Source: Aestuariibaculum suncheonense
GTDB taxonomy: Bacteria > Bacteroidota > Bacteroidia > Flavobacteriales > Flavobacteriaceae
NCBI RefSeq assembly: GCF_014596935.1
Contig: NZ_JACVXC010000006.1
Span: 151,339-215,338 of the forward strand
Reading direction: 5' to 3'
Length of the DNA: 64,000 nt
Made by a program: the position numbers and the translations under genes. The notes below the pieces were generated by a model that saw only the letters and a list, made by a program, of their open reading frames with translations, had not been told where the DNA came from and did not search any database. The stretch's first letter is position 1, and each line of letters begins with the position of its first letter. Below, piece after piece: positions 48,287 through 55,922 of this stretch.

Positions 48287-50386
48287 ATGAAGCAATTCAT
48301 TATTCTACTTTTTGTCTGTCTTCAATATAGTGTGTATGCGCAAAATGAGTTGTATTACGAAAAGCCACCAGTGTTTTCAAATTGTGATTCCGTAGCAGTT
48401 GATGCATTGCAAAAATGCTTTGATGTTAGCGTGTTCAATCAAATCTATAATACTTTCAAAGTGCCTCAAAAGGTTACAGATGATATGTATAAAGGAGATA
48501 TTATCGTATTGTTTGAAGTCGATACTACCGGAAGTTTTAAAGTGATTTACGTCGACGCGATGTATGAGGAACTGAAGACAGAAACTAAACGAGTGTTTTC
48601 CCAATTTCCAAAAGTGATACCGGCAACGTATAACGGCAGAAAGACGTTTAAACAATATTCGATTAAAGTGAAAATTCCTTTAATTGATCAAACAGTATCT
48701 CATAGTTCGGCTTCAAAAACGAATGCGGTGACGACTCTGGAAACACAGGCTAAAACCGAATTTGATAGTGTAACTACTAAATTATTACCGTTTGAAAATA
48801 AAGCTTATACTAGTCAGTTAAATATTCCATTCACGCATGCCGATTATGCTAAATTCGATAGGCAAATTAATGTTGTGGGAACGAATAGTCATACGGCATC
48901 CAAACCGTTTATATATCAGGATGTAGCAAAATATTACGATTTTGAAGCTGAAAATACCATGTTGCAACAAAATCGCGAGACCTGGTTTGGTAGAAAATTA
49001 TGGAATGAGCATTTGGTAAAATTGCAAGGTGAAGACTATTGGTTCACCATCGACCCGATTTTCGATCTTGAAGTGGGTAAAGATACTGAAGCCGATTTCA
49101 GTTCAACATATAACAACACGCGAGGCTTACGCGTACAAGGTGGTTTAGGTAAGAAATTTAACTTTTTCACGACGGTTTATGAGAGCCAGGGACGCTTTGC
49201 ACAATACGTTAATGAATATGCAGAAAGTTTAAAAGCCTTTGGTCCAGATCCGGCCATTATTCCGGGACGTGGTATTGCCAAGCGATTCAAAACCGATTCT
49301 TACGATTATCCTGTTGCCGAAGCTTATTTGTCGTATGCGCCAGCAGATTTTTTAAATATTCAGTTCGGACACGGTAAAAATTTTATTGGAGATGGTTACC
49401 GTTCGTTGTTGGTAAGTGATGTAGTGAGTCCTCACCCGTTTTTAAAGTTAAATACTCAGTTCTGGAAAATAAAATACACGAACACCTGGATGTGGTTGCG
49501 TGATGTGCGTCCTGAAGTAACCGAAGATGGTGCCTTTCTAACCAAATATATGGCGAATCATTACCTGAGCTGGAATGTGTCGAAACGATTAAATCTGGGT
49601 TTCTTTGAATCGGTGATGTGGACCAATAGTAATAACCGCGGATTTGATATTAATTACCTAAACCCGATTATTTTTTACAGGGCTATCGAGTTTGAAACGG
49701 GACAGGATGCCGGAAATGCGATTTTAGGAGCTTCTGGGAAATATAAAGTGAACGATAATATTAATATTTATAGTCAGTTTGTGTTAGATGAATTCAAACT
49801 TAGTGCTATAAAAGGTGGTGAGCGCAGCTGGGTTAATAAGTTTGGATATCAACTTGGAGCAAAATATTACAATGCGTTTAACGTCAATAATTTATTACTT
49901 CAGGCGGAATATAATCGCATTCGCCCTTATACTTATTCGCATAATACCATTGCTACCAATTACGGGCATAACAACCAATCGATGGCACATTTGTGGGGTG
50001 CTAATTTAAGTGAATTCATTTTAATAGGACGTTATCATTATAACCGATGGTTTGCCAATGCAAAACTGATTTTTGGTGTCCGCGGTTTAGACTTTAATAA
50101 TGATAACGACACTTACAGTTATGGAGGTGATGTGTATCGCGATTACGACGACCGTCCGTTCGATACCGGAGTTGAAGTCGGGCAAGGGAACAAAACCAAG
50201 GTGTTTAACGGAAACCTTCAGGCGGGGTATTTAATTAATCCGGCGTCAAACTTGAAAATTTTTACCGATATTACTTTTAGGGACTTCAATCCTGAAGCAG
50301 AAACTGCAACGACGTTCAAGTCAAATACCGTTTGGATTAACTTCGGTATTCGCACGGATTTATTCAATTGGTATTTCGATTTTTAA
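48287..50386 (+). CDS. remB: RemB-like gliding motility protein (TonB-C-like domain plus Wzi-like barrel)
   Basis: The 699-residue protein has a signal peptide (1-18, SVYAQ). Residues about 25-135 resemble the C-terminal domain of the two TonB genes upstream: PPVFSNCD, a second cysteine 14-15 residues later (LQKCF), then VLFEVDTTGSF and ETKRVFSQFPKV. Residues about 150-699 are strand-rich, like capsule-assembly (Wzi-type) outer-membrane barrels, with WLRDVRPE, LGFFESVMW and a terminal aromatic strand FNWYFDF. Position four genes after sprA matches remB in F. johnsoniae, where it is linked to gliding motility. The function is by synteny and family, not by a known activity. Confidence 0.8.
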   Translation: MKQFIILLFVCLQYSVYAQNELYYEKPPVFSNCDSVAVDALQKCFDVSVFNQIYNTFKVPQKVTDDMYKGDIIVLFEVDTTGSFKVIYVDAMYEELKTETKRVFSQFPKVIPATYNGRKTFKQYSIKVKIPLIDQTVSHSSASKTNAVTTLETQAKTEFDSVTTKLLPFENKAYTSQLNIPFTHADYAKFDRQINVVGTNSHTASKPFIYQDVAKYYDFEAENTMLQQNRETWFGRKLWNEHLVKLQGEDYWFTIDPIFDLEVGKDTEADFSSTYNNTRGLRVQGGLGKKFNFFTTVYESQGRFAQYVNEYAESLKAFGPDPAIIPGRGIAKRFKTDSYDYPVAEAYLSYAPADFLNIQFGHGKNFIGDGYRSLLVSDVVSPHPFLKLNTQFWKIKYTNTWMWLRDVRPEVTEDGAFLTKYMANHYLSWNVSKRLNLGFFESVMWTNSNNRGFDINYLNPIIFYRAIEFETGQDAGNAILGASGKYKVNDNINIYSQFVLDEFKLSAIKGGERSWVNKFGYQLGAKYYNAFNVNNLLLQAEYNRIRPYTYSHNTIATNYGHNNQSMAHLWGANLSEFILIGRYHYNRWFANAKLIFGVRGLDFNNDNDTYSYGGDVYRDYDDRPFDTGVEVGQGNKTKVFNGNLQAGYLINPASNLKIFTDITFRDFNPEAETATTFKSNTVWINFGIRTDLFNWYFDF

Positions 50387-50390
50387 TTAT

Positions 50391-50415
50391 GTCATACTGA
50401 ACTTGTTTCAGTATC
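50391..50415 (+). repeat. Dispersed hairpin repeat, copy 2
   Basis: GTCATACTGAAC starts at 50391. Arms ATACTGAA (50394-50401) and TTCAGTAT (50407-50414) pair perfectly around a 5-nt loop. Compared with copy 1 (34334-34363), one C-G pair is replaced by A-T on both arms, which preserves the stem. No T run follows. Confidence 0.7.
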
Positions 50416-50482
50416 TTAAAGCCGTATCTATTGTTCAACTAATTCATGCTCAATGAACTTTTTTAAATACCTGTAAAAAGCA

Positions 50483-50513
50483 TTGGTCAAATTGGTATTA
50501 AAAAGTATCTTTG
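50483..50513 (+). promoter_or_regulatory. Bacteroidota-type promoter of the ctaB-cox operon
   Basis: A -33 TTG (50483-50485), a 20-bp spacer and a -7 TATCTTTG (50506-50513), then CAC as at other strong promoters here. Confidence 0.8.
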
Positions 50514-50549
50514 CACTCGCAAAAGAAAAGCGATTAAGAACAAAGAACA

Positions 50550-51443
50550 TTGAGTAACTCAAAAACTTCATTAGCAGCCCCTTCGGTTATTTCAGATTTC
50601 AAAGAAATTACTAAAATGCGTTTAGCTTTAAGTGTGGTATTTTCCTCACTGGCTGGGTATTTACTGGGAGTTGATACGGTAAACTATAAGACGTTGGTCT
50701 TACTTGCTTTAGGTGGGTATTTTATGGTAGGGGCATCGAACGCATTTAACCAAATTATAGAAAAGGATTTAGATGCCTTAATGAACCGCACCAAAACTAG
50801 ACCAATCCCATCAGGACGTATGTCGGTAACCACAGCGTTTATCATCGCTTGTATATTTACTTTATTAGGTATCATTATTCTGTACGCGATTAATAAGCAA
50901 ACAGCCATGTTTGGTGCGATATCTATCTTTTTATACACCTGTGTATACACACCATTAAAAACAAAAACACCATTGGCTGTATTTGTTGGAGCGATTCCTG
51001 GAGCGATTCCGTTTATGTTAGGCTGGGTGGCTGCAACTGATGATTTTGGAATTGAACCGGGAACCCTATTTGCACTTCAGTTTTTCTGGCAGTTCCCGCA
51101 TTTCTGGGCAATAGGATGGTTTTTATATGAAGATTATAAAAAAGGAGGTTTTTACATGTTGCCAACAGGAAAACAGGATAAAGGAACAGCGGTACAAACC
51201 ATTATGTATACCATCTGGACGATTTTAGTGTCTATTATTCCGGTTTTTGGTTTCACAGGAGAATTAAAGTTAAGTATTGTCTCGGCTGTTGTTGTATTTT
51301 TGTTAGGATTGTGGATGCTGTATTACGCCTTCCGTTTATTTAAAATAATGTCTGAAAAGGCCGCGCGTCAATTAATGATTGTTAGCGTATCTTATATATC
51401 GCTAATGCAAATTGTGTACGTAATAGATAAATTTATTAGATAA
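50550..51443 (+). CDS. ctaB: Protoheme IX farnesyltransferase (heme O synthase)
   Basis: The 297-residue UbiA-family protein has about eight or nine helices and the prenyl-diphosphate motif NQIIEKDLDALMNRTKTRP, followed by the second Asp-containing loop (WFLYEDYKKGGFYMLP). It attaches a farnesyl chain to heme b to make heme O, the precursor of heme A for the aa3 oxidase. The start is a TTG (50550), supported by a promoter 36 bp upstream; no ATG is in frame before conserved residues. It heads an operon with two subunit III genes and subunit IV. The next gene starts 3 nt later. Confidence 0.95.
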   Translation: MSNSKTSLAAPSVISDFKEITKMRLALSVVFSSLAGYLLGVDTVNYKTLVLLALGGYFMVGASNAFNQIIEKDLDALMNRTKTRPIPSGRMSVTTAFIIACIFTLLGIIILYAINKQTAMFGAISIFLYTCVYTPLKTKTPLAVFVGAIPGAIPFMLGWVAATDDFGIEPGTLFALQFFWQFPHFWAIGWFLYEDYKKGGFYMLPTGKQDKGTAVQTIMYTIWTILVSIIPVFGFTGELKLSIVSAVVVFLLGLWMLYYAFRLFKIMSEKAARQLMIVSVSYISLMQIVYVIDKFIR

Positions 51444-51446
51444 GCC

Positions 51447-52028
51447 ATGGATTTAACACAGGGTACAAGAGAAGAAAAAACAGGAAGAGCTAAAAAGATG
51501 ATGCTTTGGTTCGGTATCATTTCGTTAGTGATGTCGTTTGCGGGGTGGACAAGTGCTTTTATTGTGAGTAGTTCACGACCAGACTGGTTAAAAGATTTTC
51601 AATTACCAAATGCTTTTATAATTAGCACCATGGTTATTGTAGCGAGTAGTCTTTCGATATTTTTAGCAAAACAAGCTTTAAAGAAAGATAACAGAACCGG
51701 TGCGATGCTTTGGTTAGTAGTTGCTTTGGTGTTAGGAATCGTGTTTATCTACAATCAGTTTGTAGGGTTTCAGCAAATTATTGAATTAGGTTATAATTTT
51801 ACAGGTCCTACCAGTAATGTAACCATGTCTTATGTTTATGTCATAGCGGTAATGCACATATTACACGTTGTGGCGGGGTTAATTTGTTTACTGGTTGTAA
51901 TTTATAATCATTTTAAACAGAAGTATTCTTCAAGCAATATGCTTGGCTTTGAGTTAGCTGCAACGTTTTGGCATTTTGTTGATATACTGTGGGTATATCT
52001 GTTTCTGTTTTTGTATTTCGTAAGATAA
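51447..52028 (+). CDS. Cytochrome c oxidase subunit III-type protein (short form)
   Basis: The 193-residue membrane protein has five helices and subunit III features: GRAKKMMLWFGIISLVMSFAGWTSAF, YVIAVMHILHVVAGLI and AATFWHFVDILWVYLF at the end. It is in the short form of the heme-copper oxidase subunit III family. It lies 3 nt after ctaB and 138 bp before a second, longer subunit III gene. Two subunit III paralogues in one cluster are usual in Bacteroidota. Which one joins the CoxA/CoxB core cannot be decided from sequence. Confidence 0.9.
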   Translation: MDLTQGTREEKTGRAKKMMLWFGIISLVMSFAGWTSAFIVSSSRPDWLKDFQLPNAFIISTMVIVASSLSIFLAKQALKKDNRTGAMLWLVVALVLGIVFIYNQFVGFQQIIELGYNFTGPTSNVTMSYVYVIAVMHILHVVAGLICLLVVIYNHFKQKYSSSNMLGFELAATFWHFVDILWVYLFLFLYFVR

Positions 52029-52065
52029 ATTAATCTTCATTTCATTAAATACGTTTTAAACATCG

Positions 52066-52111
52066 TGAAACATCAGCATTTAAGCCTTTAAAATTTAAGT
52101 TTGATGTTTCA
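52066..52111. repeat. Inverted repeat between the two subunit III genes
   Basis: TGAAACATCA (52066-52075) and TGATGTTTCA (52102-52111) are perfect 10-bp arms around a 26-nt A/T-rich loop. It lies in the 138-bp gap. There is no T run, so it may be an mRNA processing or stability element rather than a terminator. Confidence 0.45.
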
Positions 52112-52129
52112 TTACATGAATAAAATACT

Positions 52130-52137
52130 TATTTTTG
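52130..52137 (+). promoter_or_regulatory. Probable -7 element of the second subunit III gene
   Basis: TATTTTTG matches the -7 consensus, with TTT at 52107-52109 as a weak -33 (20-bp spacer). The start codon is 29 bp further on. Confidence 0.45.
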
Positions 52138-52166
52138 TCCAAATTTTAAAATAATAACCAACATAT

Positions 52167-53147
52167 ATGAGTACTACAGTTGTAACTACTGAGACAGAAG
52201 GGAAAACTTGGGGTGGTGGTAATGAGCCACTTAAGGCAAGTTACGGTAAGATGATGATGTGGTTTTTCATCGTTTCTGATGCCTTAACATTTTCAGGTTT
52301 TTTAGCGGCCTATGGATTTTCAAGATTTAAATTTATCGATGCGTGGCCAATAGCCGATGAGGTGTTTACTCACGTGCCGTTTTTACACGGACAAGAGTTG
52401 CCAATGATATATGTGGCATTCATGACCTTCGTTCTTATTATGTCGTCTGTAACTATGGTATTGGCTGTAGATGCAGGTCACCATTTAAATAAAGCGAAAG
52501 TTACCTTATACATGTTCTTAACCATTATTGGTGGTTTAATCTTCGTAGGTTCTCAAGCATGGGAGTGGGCTACATTTATTAAAGGAGATTTTGGAGCAGT
52601 AGAAACTAAAGGTGGTAACATTTTACAATTCGTAGATGCTGAAGGTCACCGTGTGGCTCTAAGAGATTTCGTTGTTGCAGGTGAGCATGAGCGTGTTCAG
52701 CAAGAGCGTAAAAACGGATTATGGTTCGTAGGTGAAGGGTCTTTACCAAGTTATACTGTAGAAGACGTTATACATGGTTTTGAAGCAAACGATAACCTGT
52801 TAATCAGAACTCAGGAATTAACTGAAGATGGTCAGAAAACAGTATTATCAAGAGCTGAATCGTTAAAACAATTAAAAGCTAACGGAAAATTAGTTGTAGA
52901 AGGAGCTAATTTACAACACAATGAATATGGTTCGCCGTTGTTCGCGGATTTCTTCTTCTTTATTACTGGATTCCACGGATTCCACGTATTCTCAGGAGTT
53001 GTTTTAAATATCATTATTTTCTTTAATGTCGTTTTAGGAACTTATGAAAAGCGTAAAAGCTACGAGATGGTTGAGAAAGTTGGATTATACTGGCACTTTG
53101 TCGATTTAGTTTGGGTATTTGTATTTACATTCTTCTACCTAGTTTAA
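52167..53147 (+). CDS. coxC: Cytochrome c oxidase subunit III with a large hydrophilic insertion
   Basis: The 326-residue protein keeps subunit III helices (KMMMWFFIVSDALTFSGFLAAYGF; LGWG-like SQAWEWATFI; FFFFITGFHGFHVFSGV; GLYWHFVDLVWVFVFTFFYLV), with the family Glu in WEW and His in GFHGFHV. Between SQAWEW and the FFFF helix is an insertion of about 120 hydrophilic residues (139-258) that the short paralogue lacks. Similar insertions are known in this phylum and should project to one side of the membrane. It is followed by subunit IV 19 nt downstream, so the pair is co-transcribed. Confidence 0.93.
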   Translation: MSTTVVTTETEGKTWGGGNEPLKASYGKMMMWFFIVSDALTFSGFLAAYGFSRFKFIDAWPIADEVFTHVPFLHGQELPMIYVAFMTFVLIMSSVTMVLAVDAGHHLNKAKVTLYMFLTIIGGLIFVGSQAWEWATFIKGDFGAVETKGGNILQFVDAEGHRVALRDFVVAGEHERVQQERKNGLWFVGEGSLPSYTVEDVIHGFEANDNLLIRTQELTEDGQKTVLSRAESLKQLKANGKLVVEGANLQHNEYGSPLFADFFFFITGFHGFHVFSGVVLNIIIFFNVVLGTYEKRKSYEMVEKVGLYWHFVDLVWVFVFTFFYLV

Positions 53148-53166
53148 TATTAAAAATAGCATTAAA

Positions 53167-53547
53167 ATGGCACAAGATCATAAATTAGAGATATTTAGAG
53201 GTTTAGTTAAGTTTAAATCGAATACACAAAAAATCTGGGGTGTATTAGTATTCTTATCTCTTGTAACTGCAGTTGAAGTTGTTTTGGGTATTTACAAACC
53301 AGAAGCCTTAATGGCAAAAGTGTTAGGTATGAAATTACTTAACTGGATATTTATCATTTTAACTATCGTAAAAGCATATTATATTACTTGGGATTTCATG
53401 CACATGCGTGATGAAACTAAAGGCCTAAGACGTGCTGTGGTTTGGACAACCATTTTCTTAATACTTTATTTAGTATTCATCTTATTACAAGAAGGTGGAT
53501 ATGTATTTAACGTTTACGATAAAGGATATATAAAATCAGATTTTTAA
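53167..53547 (+). CDS. Cytochrome c oxidase subunit IV family protein
   Basis: The 126-residue protein has three helices (about 25-43, 55-75 and 90-110), with KIWGVLVFLSLVTAVEVVLGIYKP, KAYYITWDFMHMRDETKGLR and ILYLVFILLQEG, all typical of prokaryotic subunit IV (CyoD/CtaF type). It is a small stabilising subunit without cofactors. It closes the ctaB-cox operon and is followed by a strong terminator. Confidence 0.92.
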   Translation: MAQDHKLEIFRGLVKFKSNTQKIWGVLVFLSLVTAVEVVLGIYKPEALMAKVLGMKLLNWIFIILTIVKAYYITWDFMHMRDETKGLRRAVVWTTIFLILYLVFILLQEGGYVFNVYDKGYIKSDF

Positions 53548-53575
53548 CTATTATAATTTAGTTAAATAGAAATAT

Positions 53576-53606
53576 AAAGGCGGTTATTAAACCGCCTTTT
53601 TTTATT
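53576..53606 (+). terminator. Intrinsic terminator of the ctaB-cox operon
   Basis: AAAGGCGGTT (53576-53585) pairs perfectly with AACCGCCTTT (53590-53599), followed by T residues. A -7-like TATTTTTG (53603-53610) overlaps its tail and may start the next transcript. Confidence 0.9.
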
Positions 53607-53635
53607 TTTGCACCGCAATACACAACAGGTATTTA

Positions 53636-54358
53636 ATGAATTACAAGAAAATAAGTAGATACGTCGTTTTAGCAGTTTTATTCTTTCTGCCAGTAACCTT
53701 TCTATTGTTTTTGTATCCTGCAACGCACAACTACACGCCGCTGGATATTGTTAACAAATCGGTGATGGATATCGACGGATTTACTTCGGAAGACGGAGAA
53801 ACTATTCGCTTAGCAGAGCATATCACCGTATTAGGCTTTTTAGGAATAAAGCCAATGGATAATGCTGTTGAAGTTTCAAACTTGAAAGAGCTGGTTTACG
53901 ATAAATTTAAAGGTTTTAAAAAGTTTCAAATTGTTTTATTGGTCCCGAAGGGCACTCAGCAATCTGTTGAAAAATTAAAGGAAGAAGTCTTTACCTATGA
54001 AGATTTGAAGTTTTGGCATTTTGTTTATGGTGATTCAGAACAAATTCAGCAAGTGTATGCCAGTTTAAAAACCGAAGAAGCTTTAGGTTCGACATTGGCA
54101 ACCAATAAAATTTTTATCATCGATAAAGATTTATATCAACGTGGTCGTTTTGACGATAGAGAAGATAGAGAGAAGGAAAAGAATAATCCGGTTTATGGAT
54201 TGAATGCGTATAACTGTATCGAGGTTGCTGAGATTAAAAATAAAATGAGCGACGATTTACGTATCTTATTTACTGAGTACCGACAAAAACGTAAAGGCGA
54301 GTTCGATTCGTCAAGCCGAAGAGACAACGATTTAAAATCTAATCATGAAGAAGAATAA
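53636..54358 (+). CDS. Sco-like membrane protein lacking the copper-binding cysteines
   Basis: The 240-residue protein has one N-terminal membrane helix (about 9-29) and a soluble domain that follows the order of the Sco protein encoded next: an early strand (ITVLGFLG, 63-70) where Sco has the CxxxC loop, then KFKGFKKFQIVLLVPKG, and KIFIIDKDLYQRGRFDD (158-174) matching the ALIDKNGFIRSRKDE segment of Sco. The CxxxC is replaced by GIKPMDN and the essential His is not visible. It therefore appears to be a non-catalytic Sco/thioredoxin-fold paralogue. Its gene overlaps the true sco gene by 14 bp, so the proteins are made together, perhaps as a pair. The assignment is by pattern, not by a search. 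Confidence 0.65.
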   Translation: MNYKKISRYVVLAVLFFLPVTFLLFLYPATHNYTPLDIVNKSVMDIDGFTSEDGETIRLAEHITVLGFLGIKPMDNAVEVSNLKELVYDKFKGFKKFQIVLLVPKGTQQSVEKLKEEVFTYEDLKFWHFVYGDSEQIQQVYASLKTEEALGSTLATNKIFIIDKDLYQRGRFDDREDREKEKNNPVYGLNAYNCIEVAEIKNKMSDDLRILFTEYRQKRKGEFDSSSRRDNDLKSNHEEE

Positions 54359-55088
54359 TTATTCATACATAGGTATTGCATTTATCATTTTACTGTTTGG
54401 TATTTTGTTTGTGCCAAAAATTATCGATCGCATTCAAAATGGCGATGTGGTTCGTGATGAAAGCCGTAGTGATTTTGCAAGCGAAAAAAAAGGGAAATCA
54501 TCAGATTTGGCTTTCATTGAAGTGGATGGTGCGCCTAAAAAAGTGCCTTCATTTTCATTTACCGATCAAAATGGCAAAACCATAACCAATGAAGATTACG
54601 TAGGTAAGGTGTATGTGGTAGAGTTCTTTTTTACAACGTGTCCGACCATTTGCCCAAGGATGAGTAAAAACCTGGTTCAGGTTCAGAATACTTTTAAAGA
54701 TTTTGAAAATTTTGGAGTGGCGTCTTTTACTATCAACCCGGCTTATGATACTGTTGAAGTCTTAAAAGAATATGCAGCACAATACGGCATAAGCAATCCG
54801 AACTGGCATTTAATGACTGGTGACCGCGATGAAATTTATGAACTGTCGAATGAAGGATTTAATTTATATTCAGCAGAAGAAGAAAGTGCAGCTGGAGGTT
54901 TCGAGCATTCGGGTAATTTTGCATTAATAGACAAAAACGGATTTATTCGTTCACGAAAAGACGAGTATGGAAATCCAATTATATATTACAGAGGTATTGC
55001 TTCAGAAGAAGAGAAGATAGACGAAGATGGAGCACCACAGGAAATTTCAGCATTAAAAGAAGATATTAAAAAGTTACTTGATGAATAA
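54345..55088 (+). CDS. Sco1/SenC-type copper chaperone
   Basis: The 247-residue protein has one membrane anchor (about 6-25) and a thioredoxin-like domain with VEFFFTTCPTICPRMS. Cys99 and Cys103 form the CxxxC copper site, and His188 (GGFEHSGNF) is the third ligand. It inserts copper into the CuA centre of subunit II. The gene is embedded in the oxidase assembly cluster, overlapping a Sco-like paralogue upstream and the DUF420 gene downstream. Confidence 0.93.
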   Translation: MKKNNYSYIGIAFIILLFGILFVPKIIDRIQNGDVVRDESRSDFASEKKGKSSDLAFIEVDGAPKKVPSFSFTDQNGKTITNEDYVGKVYVVEFFFTTCPTICPRMSKNLVQVQNTFKDFENFGVASFTINPAYDTVEVLKEYAAQYGISNPNWHLMTGDRDEIYELSNEGFNLYSAEEESAAGGFEHSGNFALIDKNGFIRSRKDEYGNPIIYYRGIASEEEKIDEDGAPQEISALKEDIKKLLDE

Positions 55089-55614
55089 TTCAGAACAAAT
55101 CATTGACGATAAAAAGTATAATAAGTTAATTGTTGCCTTATCGGTTGTTATTCCGGTTGTGGTAGCTGTTTTATTTGGGGTCAAAATCGATGCGACGCTT
55201 CCTGTGTTTTTACCGCCAATTTATGCAACGATTAATGCGATTACAGCCTTAGTTTTAGTATTGGCGTTTATTTCTGTGCAAAACGGGAAAATTAAGCTGC
55301 ACGAAAGGTTAATGAAATTTGCCATCGTATTATCCTTGTTATTTTTAGTGATGTATGTGGCTTATCACATGACAAGTGATTCCACTAAATACGGTGGTGA
55401 AGGTGTTTTAAAATATATGTATTACTTTGTGTTGATTACGCATATTTTAATGTCAATAATCGTAATACCTTTTGTGTTGATTACTTATGTTCGGGGGATT
55501 ACCAATAGTATTGAACGACATAAAAAGATAGCAAAAATCACATTTCCTTTGTGGTTGTATGTTGCTATTACCGGTGTGGTTGTTTACATCATGATAGCTC
55601 CATATTATGCATAG
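55081..55614 (+). CDS. DUF420 membrane protein (oxidase assembly, CtaM-like)
   Basis: I use the ATG at 55081 (a TTG three bases earlier is possible). The 177-residue protein has about five helices and DUF420 features: VFLPPIYATINAITALVLVLAF, KLHERLMKFAIVLSLLFLVMYVAYHM, YVLITHI-like YYFVLITHILMSIIVIPFVL and HKKIAKITFPLWLYVAITGV. The conserved His residues on the helices fit cofactor handling. The Bacillus relative CtaM is needed for heme A-type oxidase assembly. It overlaps the sco gene by 8 bp. Confidence 0.9.
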   Translation: MNNSEQIIDDKKYNKLIVALSVVIPVVVAVLFGVKIDATLPVFLPPIYATINAITALVLVLAFISVQNGKIKLHERLMKFAIVLSLLFLVMYVAYHMTSDSTKYGGEGVLKYMYYFVLITHILMSIIVIPFVLITYVRGITNSIERHKKIAKITFPLWLYVAITGVVVYIMIAPYYA

Positions 55615-55837
55615 TTATATAAAGCTTAAAATAACATTTACTTTTCTGGTGTTGTTTTCATTTGTTGAAACTAATGCCCAGTGTGCGATGTGTCGCGCTG
55701 TTTTAGAAAGTGAAGAAGGACAGTCTGCAGCGCAAGGCATAAACGATGGTATTGTGTATTTAATGGCGCTACCTTACATACTTGTTGGAGGAATTGGCTA
55801 CCTTATTTATAAGAAATTCAATACGTTAAAAAAATAA
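55607..55837 (+). CDS. Small signal-peptide/CxxC/one-helix protein of the oxidase assembly cluster
   Basis: The 76-residue protein starts with a signal peptide (about 1-25, ending TNAQ), then a short extracytoplasmic segment QCAMCRAVLESEEGQ with Cys26, Met28 and Cys29, and ends with a membrane helix (about 49-68) and a Lys-rich tail. The start overlaps the end of the DUF420 gene by 8 bp, so it belongs to the sco-DUF420 unit. I do not recognise a named family. The C-x-M-C site on a membrane-tethered protein next to Sco suggests copper binding or thiol chemistry in oxidase assembly, which is an inference. Confidence 0.7.
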   Translation: MHSYIKLKITFTFLVLFSFVETNAQCAMCRAVLESEEGQSAAQGINDGIVYLMALPYILVGGIGYLIYKKFNTLKK

Positions 55838-55866
55838 TAAAAACTTTTTTCTCTCATTTTGTAACA

Positions 55867-55874
55867 TATCTTTG
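55867..55874 (+). promoter_or_regulatory. Probable -7 element of the ABC efflux operon
   Basis: TATCTTTG matches the -7 box. TTT at 55845-55847 is the best -33 (19-bp spacer). The first ATG lies 48 bp further on, leaving a leader of about 40 nt. Confidence 0.5.
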
Positions 55875-55922
55875 TTAAGGTAGTCTAATTTCTGAAGGCT
55901 TCAAATAACAAACCTATCAAAA

